A stretch of 5,323 nt of DNA from Saprospiraceae bacterium UBA7328 (GCA_002471345.1 DKPS01000040.1:1-5323), one strand, 5' to 3'. Numbered from the stretch's first letter, positions 1 through 4,810 are shown. Program-made: numbers and translations. The notes: generated by a model from the sequence alone, not told the origin.

Positions 1-296
1 ATTCCTCTGTGGACATAAGTGGTTTCTGTTTCGGTATCCTCTTTTTGTCCTTCGACAAAAAGTTTTCCGTCTTGTGTGTAGACATTTACTTCGGTTTTTC
101 TAAATCCTGCAAGTGCAAGTTCTAGTCTTGATTCTAAGTTACTGACCGTGACTAGATTAAATGGTGGATAATTCTTCGTTGTTTCATGTAGATTAAACAA
201 CCTATCGAAGTATTCATCCATTCCAATGCTATTCCTATTTATGCGTTCCATTAACGCAGGTAGGTCCGCAGCAGTGTACCGTGCAAGGTTTCCCAT
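1..296 (-). CDS. hsp20: Hsp20/alpha-crystallin small heat-shock protein, 3' part cut off by window edge
   Basis: The first 98 residues of a small heat-shock protein are visible and the frame is still open at base 1. Small heat-shock proteins are ATP-independent holdases. In T4-like cyanophages an Hsp20 is a common gene, thought to help virion protein folding, but that role is inferred here. The N-terminal arm (MGNLARYTAADLPALMERI) is followed by the start of the alpha-crystallin domain at about residue 45. That domain contains LELALAGF (about 58-65), KTEVNVY, and GKLFVEGQKED, then the YVHRG that normally leads into a conserved GIA-R-F segment. The family is usually about 140-170 residues, so roughly a third to two fifths is missing. 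The start is fixed by AGGAG at 305-309, 8 nt before the ATG. A variant late promoter and a 5' hairpin lie upstream. I am very confident of the family. Confidence 0.93.
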   Translation of the reverse strand, partial: MGNLARYTAADLPALMERINRNSIGMDEYFDRLFNLHETTKNYPPFNLVTVSNLESRLELALAGFRKTEVNVYTQDGKLFVEGQKEDTETETTYVHRG

Positions 297-304
297 GATT
301 GTAT

Positions 305-309
305 CTCCT
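305..309 (-). promoter_or_regulatory. Shine-Dalgarno site of hsp20
   Basis: AGGAG on the minus strand, 8 nt before the hsp20 ATG at 296. It is one of the strongest ribosome binding sites in the window and settles the start codon. Confidence 0.85.
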
Positions 310-332
310 TTAAAAGCGAGTTTGTGTTTTGT

Positions 333-349
333 GGACCCCGAAGGCATCC
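333..349 (-). promoter_or_regulatory. UUCG-tetraloop hairpin in the hsp20 5' leader
   Basis: On the minus strand GGA TG CC (TTCG) GG G TCC can fold into a short stem. Three outer pairs (GGA/TCC) and two inner C-G pairs close a UUCG loop, with a 2x1 internal loop between them. C(UUCG)G is the classic extra-stable RNA tetraloop. The hairpin begins where transcription from the late-promoter-like box at 355-362 should start. No U-tract follows, so it is not a terminator. It may protect the 5' end of the mRNA (inference). Confidence 0.5.
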
Positions 350-354
350 ATCAT

Positions 355-362
355 TATTTATT
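355..362 (-). promoter_or_regulatory. T4-type late promoter (variant box) for hsp20
   Basis: The minus strand reads AATAAATA, seven of eight matches to the T4 late consensus TATAAATA. It lies between the endonuclease stop (378) and the hsp20 start (296). With usual late-promoter spacing, transcription would start near 349 and give a leader of about 53 nt. A similar CATAAATA occurs inside the hsp20 coding region near 235, so the box alone is not unique evidence. The intergenic position is what supports it. Confidence 0.6.
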
Positions 363-377
363 AACACACTTTTAAAA

Positions 378-701
378 TTAGGAGTTCGGTTTACCCCAAA
401 CATTATCAAGTTGTTCTTGTCTTCTCTTAGAAAGATATGGATACAACCTTTTCATCATTGCAAAGGTCTTTCCTCTCGTCAACCCACCCTCACATCTAAT
501 TCTCCATTGAGGTTTTCTATTTTCGGCAACTTTAATAGGTCTATAGTTTACATTTAAAAATTTTGCTGCTCTTGATATAGTGTCCTCATCAGTCATAGAG
601 ATTTCCATTATCCCTCTTGGACTTTTGATAGATGGTCTAGAATCTTTATAATAGCATCCTTCACCCTCATACAATCCAACAAACCAACTAAACTCATCCA
701 T
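378..701 (-). CDS. Free-standing LAGLIDADG-type homing endonuclease, single motif
   Basis: This 107-residue protein opens with MDEFSWFVGLYEGEG. Residues 7-15 (FVGLYEGEG) match the LAGLIDADG signature, with an acidic residue (E14) in the catalytic position. The phrases IMEISMTDEDTISRAAKFLN and WRIRCEG are typical of the DNA-binding fold after the motif. With one motif it would act as a homodimer, cutting a long asymmetric target to copy its own gene into phages lacking it. It is not inside an intron or intein here but sits between the helicase gene and hsp20. I chose ATG 701 over an in-frame TTG at 710, because the predicted late transcript begins near 716 and would leave only about 6 nt before the TTG. 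No Shine-Dalgarno site precedes either start. Cleavage activity is not shown by the sequence. It could also be a domesticated DNA-binding relative. Confidence 0.78.
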   Translation of the reverse strand: MDEFSWFVGLYEGEGCYYKDSRPSIKSPRGIMEISMTDEDTISRAAKFLNVNYRPIKVAENRKPQWRIRCEGGLTRGKTFAMMKRLYPYLSKRRQEQLDNVWGKPNS

Positions 702-721
702 TGAATTCAAGCAACTAATAT

Positions 722-729
722 TATTTATA
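722..729 (-). promoter_or_regulatory. Perfect T4-type late promoter for the endonuclease gene
   Basis: The minus strand reads TATAAATA exactly, which is the T4 late promoter core recognised by the gp55/gp33-modified polymerase with gp45. Transcription would start near 716, leaving only about 15 nt before ATG 701. The box directly abuts the U-tract of the upstream terminator (731-737). It could also serve hsp20 by readthrough. Confidence 0.75.
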
Positions 730-730
730 A

Positions 731-754
731 TAAAAAACGGGTCAGTTGACCCGT
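731..754 (-). terminator. Intrinsic terminator after the helicase gene
   Basis: ACGGGTCA (737-744) pairs with TGACCCGT (747-754) in a perfect 8-bp GC-rich stem. The actual loop is probably 4 nt, because the two innermost pairs around a 2-nt loop would open. On the minus strand it is followed by a U-run. It starts 14 nt after the helicase stop codon at 769-771. Confidence 0.9.
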
Positions 755-768
755 AGATTTTTATTCGG

Positions 769-2376
769 TTATACTATACTGAAAAATTTATCTAAAGTTC
801 CATCACCTTTCCAATCTTCAATCTCTTTATTCACATTAATCGTAAATTTACTACCGTCACATGGACACTCAACCTCTACCTCCAAATTAATAGGAAGAAA
901 ACTTTCTTTTGAAAAGTCATTAATAAATGTTCTATCCAACCAAGCATGTCCTTCTTCAACTGTATTTACATAATCTTCCTTAAAGTCTTGAATCGATTCT
1001 TTCCACGTTCTTTTAATTTTTACATTATCTGGATACCAGATATCAAAGTTGTTAGCAGTTTTTATAGTTTCAATCACTACTTCAACGGGAATACCATACT
1101 CTTTACTATACTCTTTTACATATAATTCAATATTATTTTTAAATTTCTTTCGGATGATGTTACCCGTACCAACGTCAATTCTAACCATTCTTCCGTAAAT
1201 TTGAAGAGGAATTAAAGTTCTAATTTCTCTTGGATCACGAAGGCGACATATAACTTCAACATGAAAGTTGTGAACATTAATTCCTGACCTAGCACGGTTA
1301 ATTACAATCACATATCGTAAACAATTTTGAGGGTCTTCTAGTCTTCTAATAAGTTCTTGAAAATCATTACATCTAATGGTTTCCGAATTACCATTCAAAT
1401 CCCAAACACGAATGCCATTTTCAGTCATGGTAGCAATCATATTAGAGTCTGAATCCTCACCAGTTCCCAAAAGATAGTCAGACAACTCTTCCCGAACATC
1501 ATCAATAGACGCGCCCCAAGTGCCAACTTTAGTTCCTGCTAGAAAAAGTCCTGTTTTTTTGCATACAATATTTGAATCAAACTCTTGTAGTTGTGCTAAC
1601 TTACTTTCAGTATCCCTAATTTTTTCAATACTATCTCCAATATACTTTGAGATTGAATTTCTTCCAGAATATTTTGCAAACTGGTATTCAATAACATTTC
1701 CCAACCATGCTTGACTAGCAATTAATGACTTTTTATCCGGCATTTCATTGCAAATTGAAAATCTATCAGTGAGACTCTTATCACCTTCATGATGTTTTGT
1801 GACAGTTGCGGTAAATCCAACAATTCTGGGATTTACTTTAGCCCATTCAAAGAAATTATCGATTGTGCTTGCTTTATATTGACTGTGATATCCATAAGTG
1901 GTGATGTATGCTTCACCACCCTTATCACCACACCCAACATACTGGTGTGCTTCTTCAATAACAACCACTGCATTTGGTGCTAATTCAAGAATTCTATCAA
2001 AATACAGAGAAAAATAAGAGTGAGTTACAGAAACACAGGCAACAATATCAGTTCTTTTTGAGAGACTCTCAATATTTCTGACAGTTGTTGGATCTAAATT
2101 ATTATAATATTGATAAAGTGTTTCATCATTACTCAACAAATCAACATCAACAAAAGTTCCATCATCTGCTACCTCAGTCGTAGGAGAGACTCTGATGATG
2201 TATTTGAGGTCTGGAAAAACGTTCTTCAAGATGACTGGCATCTCTTTATCTTGGAAGTAACTTTTCCCTAATCCTGTTTGTCCTCTAACAATTTTGATCC
2301 TATGATCGTTTGCAAACTTATAATCTTCGACAGCTGCTTTAAAAGACGCAGATAAGATCTCATATGGAAATTTCAT
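769..2376 (-). CDS. Superfamily 2 helicase-like ATPase with EEAH box
   Basis: This 535-residue protein carries a recognisable set of SF2 helicase motifs: Walker A GQTGLGKS (32-39), a motif Ia-like RVSPTTE (62-68), VSVTHS (115-120), Walker B VVVIEEAH (137-144), and motif III GFTAT (187-191). In the second RecA-like domain are LFLAGTKVG (277-285), a motif V-like INRARSGINV (359-368), and motif VI QIYGRMVR (392-399) with the expected Gln and Arg residues. It should couple ATP hydrolysis to movement on nucleic acid. The C-terminal part, about 405-535, has no motif I recognise. It does not read like T4 gp41, Dda or UvsW. It has its own late promoter and terminator, so it looks like a single-gene unit. 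A helicase half of a restriction or anti-restriction system is possible but no partner is visible. The start is ATG 2376, with no clear Shine-Dalgarno site. Confidence 0.85.
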   Translation of the reverse strand: MKFPYEILSASFKAAVEDYKFANDHRIKIVRGQTGLGKSYFQDKEMPVILKNVFPDLKYIIRVSPTTEVADDGTFVDVDLLSNDETLYQYYNNLDPTTVRNIESLSKRTDIVACVSVTHSYFSLYFDRILELAPNAVVVIEEAHQYVGCGDKGGEAYITTYGYHSQYKASTIDNFFEWAKVNPRIVGFTATVTKHHEGDKSLTDRFSICNEMPDKKSLIASQAWLGNVIEYQFAKYSGRNSISKYIGDSIEKIRDTESKLAQLQEFDSNIVCKKTGLFLAGTKVGTWGASIDDVREELSDYLLGTGEDSDSNMIATMTENGIRVWDLNGNSETIRCNDFQELIRRLEDPQNCLRYVIVINRARSGINVHNFHVEVICRLRDPREIRTLIPLQIYGRMVRIDVGTGNIIRKKFKNNIELYVKEYSKEYGIPVEVVIETIKTANNFDIWYPDNVKIKRTWKESIQDFKEDYVNTVEEGHAWLDRTFINDFSKESFLPINLEVEVECPCDGSKFTINVNKEIEDWKGDGTLDKFFSIV

Positions 2377-2404
2377 ATTTTTAAATTGAAAGTGACTTAT
2401 TCAG

Positions 2405-2424
2405 ATGAAGACTTTACTCTTCAT
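2405..2424 (-). promoter_or_regulatory. Hairpin in the helicase mRNA leader
   Basis: ATGAAGA (2405-2411) and TCTTCAT (2418-2424) form a perfect 7-bp stem around a 6-nt loop. It ends 28 nt before the helicase ATG. No U-tract follows, so it is not a terminator. It may influence translation or RNA stability, or bind a regulator such as RegA. None of these is shown. The rest of 2377-2486 holds no open frame that I can support. Confidence 0.5.
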
Positions 2425-2486
2425 ACAATACTAACTCCAAACCAGTTAATTCAAGTTTTACCTTGCTGATAATTTGTTAGTCTCAT

Positions 2487-2494
2487 TATTTATA
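2487..2494 (-). promoter_or_regulatory. Perfect T4-type late promoter for the helicase gene
   Basis: An exact TATAAATA on the minus strand in the intergenic region, just downstream of the regA terminator. The predicted transcription start near 2481 gives a leader of about 105 nt that contains the 2405-2424 hairpin. A sigma70-like TATAGT at 2501-2496 lies beside it, so the site may be used both early and late. Confidence 0.75.
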
Positions 2495-2508
2495 CACTAT
2501 ACTAACAT

Positions 2509-2534
2509 AAAAAAGCACCCTGTCAAGGGTGCTT
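2509..2534 (-). terminator. Intrinsic terminator of the gp62-regA unit
   Basis: AAGCACCCT (2513-2521) and AGGGTGCTT (2526-2534) make a perfect 9-bp stem with a 4-nt loop, and six U residues follow on the minus-strand transcript (2514-2509). The stem begins 72 nt after the regA stop. The loop with one flanking base on each side spells TTGACA, a sigma70 -35 consensus, on the same strand. Confidence 0.93.
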
Positions 2535-2545
2535 GTAAGTTCCGA

Positions 2546-2573
2546 CTTTCGTAGAGACCGCACGAAAGGTCTC
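2546..2573 (-). repeat. Two interleaved inverted repeats (possible pseudoknot or RNA switch)
   Basis: Reading the minus strand, GAGACC (2573-2568) pairs with GGTCTC (2559-2554), and CTTTCGT (2568-2562) pairs with ACGAAAG (2552-2546). The repeats cross each other and share one base. They can form either hairpin A (6 bp, 8-nt loop) or hairpin B (7 bp, 9-nt loop). A simultaneous full pseudoknot would have connecting loops of only 0-2 nt and is sterically strained. The element lies between the regA stop and its terminator. I do not recognise it as any riboswitch or ribozyme class. Confidence 0.6.
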
Positions 2574-2606
2574 AGAGATATTTAGTAACCTCAATTTGAA
2601 CCACAA

Positions 2607-3050
2607 TTATTCGGTTTCCTCTGTCCTTTTCTTCTTCGACCCAATGTTATACTTTTGCTCCAAAATCCACTCACTCTTATCTCTATAAGGAAGAACTTTG
2701 ATTTGATTGAGTGGAGCAATGTCAGTAATCATATCTGGTTTTACGACATCAACCAGTCCCCAATCAAACAAGAGTTTAACAATACGGTTGCGTCTTTGAA
2801 CATCATTTACAGTAAGATTTGCCCTCTTACCATCCAAAGCAAAAAGTTCTTTGAAATGAGTAATGTAGTATCTACCCTGCTTATGAAGAATGTGAGCACT
2901 TTGATAGAGTTTCTTTTCTTTTCTAGATGCAACTCCAATTCTCGTCAAAGTCTCTCTTACTTTCAAAAAATCATCAGGTTCACCAAGTATAACCTCAATC
3001 ATCATATCTGGTGTCCAATGCACCTGCGCTTCAACAATTTGATCTGCCAT
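2607..3050 (-). CDS. regA: RegA translational repressor
   Basis: RegA is the T4-type RNA-binding protein that represses early mRNAs, including those of the clamp, the clamp loader and itself, by covering their translation initiation sites. The 147-residue product has clear family sequence: DFLKVRETLTRIGVAS, KLYQSAHILHKQGRYYITHF, then FKELFALDGK, RRNRIVKLLFDWGLV, and a closing SEWILEQKYNIG. From memory of T4 RegA (122 residues), its N-terminus aligns with the internal MIEVILGEPDDFLKV. This protein therefore carries about 15-16 extra N-terminal residues and a charged tail (SKKKRTEETE). The start at ATG 3050 is supported by AGGTGG 5 nt upstream, while an in-frame ATG at 3068 has no such site. 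The gene overlaps the end of gp62 by 20 nt, so coupled translation is likely. Confidence 0.94.
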   Translation of the reverse strand: MADQIVEAQVHWTPDMMIEVILGEPDDFLKVRETLTRIGVASRKEKKLYQSAHILHKQGRYYITHFKELFALDGKRANLTVNDVQRRNRIVKLLFDWGLVDVVKPDMITDIAPLNQIKVLPYRDKSEWILEQKYNIGSKKKRTEETE

Positions 3051-3423
3051 TCTGTCCACCTTTTTCAAGTCGATGTTTAATAAAATTAAGTTGTGTATTA
3101 TTTAGGACTTTCAAAGATTGAGATGCTTTTTCATTACTATAACCATAATATTGTTTTACAACATCAATATCATTAACTTTATTTTTTCTAATCCAAGGAG
3201 AGAACCTTTTCTTTTTCCTGATGCTATTTAGATAAAAAGCATACTGCATGTCTTTGGAGAGATGAGGTTGCATGTTCATCTCGTTTGCATAAAGAATACA
3301 ATCGACATGACCAGACATACAGCGGTTGATAATGTAAGGTGGATAATCTTTTTTGTTTGATGGATCTTCCATCAAATTTTCTTTGGTATGATTAATTGAA
3401 TTCAACCAGTCTTTCAGTTCCAT
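3031..3423 (-). CDS. 62: gp62, sliding-clamp loader small subunit
   Basis: In T4, gp62 joins four gp44 ATPase subunits to load the gp45 sliding clamp onto primer-template DNA. It is not itself an ATPase. This 130-residue protein begins MELKDWLNSINHTKENL and contains YPPYIINRCMSGHVDCILYA (residues 27-46), the hallmark segment of phage gp62. It is shorter than T4 gp62 (187 residues), with no sign of a frameshift. Its start codon shares one base with the stop of the 47-residue gene (TAATG), and its end overlaps regA by 20 nt, so the three genes are translationally linked. No Walker motif is present, as expected for this subunit. gp44 is not in the window. Confidence 0.93.
   Translation of the reverse strand: MELKDWLNSINHTKENLMEDPSNKKDYPPYIINRCMSGHVDCILYANEMNMQPHLSKDMQYAFYLNSIRKKKRFSPWIRKNKVNDIDVVKQYYGYSNEKASQSLKVLNNTQLNFIKHRLEKGGQNGRSNC
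3056..3061 (-). promoter_or_regulatory. Shine-Dalgarno site of regA, inside gp62
   Basis: AGGTGG on the minus strand, 5 nt before ATG 3050 and within the last codons of gp62. It decides the RegA start. The more upstream ATG at 3068 lacks a comparable site. Confidence 0.75.
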
Positions 3424-3566
3424 TATTTAAATACAGCAGTAACACTAACAACATTTGCACCAGGATTTCGGGCAAGAGCAACTTCTCTTGCATCCTGGTA
3501 ATCTCTTGCAATCACACTTTCATTAAAGACTTGACCTGCCTTATACAATTTTACTTCGCATTTCAT
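3423..3566 (-). CDS. Small conserved-looking 47-residue protein between Dam and gp62
   Basis: A short frame, easily missed, encodes MKCEVKLYKAGQVF, then NESVIARDYQDAREVALA and RNPGANVVSVTAVFK. The composition is that of a real folded protein. An N-terminal strand region, a central helix (DYQDAREVALARN) and a C-terminal strand (NVVSVTAVF) suggest a small beta-alpha-beta fold. It starts at ATG 3566, inside the end of the methyltransferase gene (26-nt overlap), and its TAA overlaps the gp62 ATG by one base. I see no strong Shine-Dalgarno site, so it probably relies on coupled translation. I believe similar small proteins occur in T4-like cyanophages, but I cannot assign a function. The location suggests a link to the replication genes. 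Confidence 0.8.
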   Translation of the reverse strand: MKCEVKLYKAGQVFNESVIARDYQDAREVALARNPGANVVSVTAVFK

Positions 3567-4395
3567 AATTAAACAATAGCAATTCTTTTCTTTCTTTCTG
3601 GTCTCTCATGTATTCACCAACAGACCTCATAGTATAAGTAAGGTCAAACTCGGCAGCATTCCAGTTAGTAAACCTATCTTTGATGAGTTGAGATGAATTA
3701 TAAGATATTAGTTGAGGACCGACAAACCGATCACACTTTATAGCAAAGTGATCATGATTAAATCCTTTATGCATAGAACCTCTCTTGCCATAAAGACTAC
3801 TTCCAATTTCATAAGGTGGATCTAAGTAAGTAAAACACTCAGTATCATCAGTAAGAAGTTGTTCATAAGACATGTGAGTTATTTTCCAATCCCTAATTAT
3901 CTTAGAATAGTCGGGCAGTTTTTCAATTCCGCGCAGAGTAAAATTACTCGTTGACGCCTGAGGAGAGAACGACGAACTTTCAGTGAGCCCACTGAAAGAG
4001 CACTTATTAACGACATAGAAATAAACAGCGCGATCAATAGTAGATAAATTCTGATCATTGACCTTCTCCTTTGACTGTAAGAACAATTCTCTTGCCAATT
4101 CTGGAGTATTATTTGATGTCTTAAGATCAACCAGACGTTCTTTGAGTATATTTCCTTCGTCTTGCAACTGCTGCCAAAAGTTTACAAGTGGTTGATAAAG
4201 ATCATTTACCCAAATATTTAGATGTGGATACTTTTTCGTGACATGAATTGCAACACTTCCGCCACCAAGAAATGGTTCCCTATATTCCTTATAGTCTCTA
4301 AGGTCTGGAAAATAGGGATCCATCTTAATACATGCCCGTGACTTGCCTCCAGGATATCTTAGACAAGTTTTAAGAGACTTCTGCGTATAATTCAT
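3541..4395 (-). CDS. dam: D12-class adenine-N6 DNA methyltransferase (Dam-type)
   Basis: This enzyme transfers a methyl group from S-adenosylmethionine to N6 of adenine in DNA. The Dam family usually acts on GATC, but the target cannot be read from the sequence. The 284 residues hold the D12 signature set: RYPGGKS (13-19), EPFLGGGSV (40-48, cofactor binding), ND at 64-65, a conserved helix region leading to NKCSFSGL (130-137), and the catalytic TYLDPPY (189-195). Family members are typically 260-280 residues, so it appears full length and active. GGAG (4406-4403) lies 7 nt before ATG 4395. No restriction endonuclease partner is visible, so it is probably a solitary methylase protecting phage DNA or marking it. 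Its end overlaps the 47-residue gene by 26 nt. Confidence 0.93.
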   Translation of the reverse strand: MNYTQKSLKTCLRYPGGKSRACIKMDPYFPDLRDYKEYREPFLGGGSVAIHVTKKYPHLNIWVNDLYQPLVNFWQQLQDEGNILKERLVDLKTSNNTPELARELFLQSKEKVNDQNLSTIDRAVYFYVVNKCSFSGLTESSSFSPQASTSNFTLRGIEKLPDYSKIIRDWKITHMSYEQLLTDDTECFTYLDPPYEIGSSLYGKRGSMHKGFNHDHFAIKCDRFVGPQLISYNSSQLIKDRFTNWNAAEFDLTYTMRSVGEYMRDQKERKELLLFNYEMRSKIV

Positions 4396-4402
4396 TTAAT
4401 TT

Positions 4403-4406
4403 CTCC
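4403..4406 (-). promoter_or_regulatory. Shine-Dalgarno site of the methyltransferase gene
   Basis: GGAG on the minus strand, 7 nt before ATG 4395, in the 20-nt gap after the helix-turn-helix-like gene. The surrounding ATGGAGAAATTAAATGA resembles what I remember of the RegA-repressed initiation site of T4 gene 44. Confidence 0.7.
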
Positions 4407-4415
4407 ATAATGAGT

Positions 4416-4622
4416 TCATACTTGATAATCACAAGGATGATATTTCAAAAATTCCCAGAAAGTCAATTTCATTTCCTTCTGAGTCATGCCACAATGCTTT
4501 GCAGCAGCAGGTAGATTCATTGTAGCACGAAACAATGCTTGATTTGCTTCTGCCACATTTTTTGGTGTAGTTTTAACTTTCTCCTCCACCATTTTGCTTT
4601 TATCAATCTTTAGTAGTCTCAT
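4416..4622 (-). CDS. Small helix-turn-helix-like protein, unknown function
   Basis: The 68-residue product has a lysine-rich N-terminus (MRLLKIDKSKMVEEKVKTT). A helical C-terminal part follows, in which LPAAAKHCGMTQKEMKLTFWEF (about 37-58) has the spacing of a helix-turn-helix: a helix with AAAKH, a turn at CGMT, and a second helix. A DNA- or RNA-binding role is a reasonable guess, no more. The start at ATG 4622 shares one base with the stop of the preceding membrane-protein gene (TGATG), favouring coupled translation. An alternative start is ATG 4592 (MVEEKVKTT), which lacks a good ribosome binding site. Twenty nucleotides separate its stop from the methyltransferase gene. I do not recognise a named family. 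Confidence 0.78.
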   Translation of the reverse strand: MRLLKIDKSKMVEEKVKTTPKNVAEANQALFRATMNLPAAAKHCGMTQKEMKLTFWEFLKYHPCDYQV

Positions 4623-4810
4623 CAGAAAGTATTAGTATTAGCAGTATTTAAAAGTTTCACAAGGTAATCTTGAAAACTCAATGTGCTTTCTGCCATTGCT
4701 CGATATCCAGTTCCGACATATAATTGCCCCAATAAAACTGATGCTGTAGCAGTTCCCCAAAAGATATAGTAGAACTTGGACTTAACCTGACACTTTTTCG
4801 TTTGTTTCAT
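4622..4810 (-). CDS. Small single-span membrane protein, unknown function
   Basis: The 62-residue product starts MKQTKKCQVKSK, a strongly basic segment. It is followed by a hydrophobic stretch FYYIFWGTATASVLLGQLYVG (about 13-33) and a polar C-terminus ending NTANTNTF. By the positive-inside rule the N-terminus should stay in the cytoplasm. The frame continues upstream to an ATG at 4867, but that extension (MLLLTITLIKSLKKLL...) is low-complexity sequence out of frame with the 53-residue gene, so I take ATG 4810. It overlaps the end of the 53-residue gene by 29 nt and the next gene by one base. No clear Shine-Dalgarno site is visible. The function is unknown. Confidence 0.75.
   Translation of the reverse strand: MKQTKKCQVKSKFYYIFWGTATASVLLGQLYVGTGYRAMAESTLSFQDYLVKLLNTANTNTF

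Noticed and set aside
333..349. Hairpin near hsp20 as a terminator for the endonuclease gene
   Set aside because: No U-run follows the stem on the minus strand. The next bases are ACAAAAC, and the stem has an internal loop.
324..557. Plus-strand open frame opposite the endonuclease gene
   Set aside because: It is antisense to the LAGLIDADG-like gene, with no promoter or ribosome binding site and no recognisable protein features.
702..710. TTG start of the endonuclease at 710
   Set aside because: The late promoter predicts a transcript start near 716, leaving only about 6 nt. The LAGLIDADG motif is already close to the N-terminus from ATG 701.
2655..3080. A 141-codon open frame on the plus strand opposite regA
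   Set aside because: It lies antisense to a well-recognised RegA gene, its product is unlike any protein I know, and all other genes are on the minus strand. It is a shadow of regA codon usage.
3099..3233. CTAAATA boxes inside gp62 as late promoters
   Set aside because: Both lie inside the coding region and the motif is short and AT-rich, so chance is sufficient. They show that this box alone is weak evidence.
3897..4130. A 77-codon minus-strand frame inside the methyltransferase gene
   Set aside because: It overlaps the D12 coding region entirely, in another frame. It has no ribosome binding site and a composition typical of a frame shadow.
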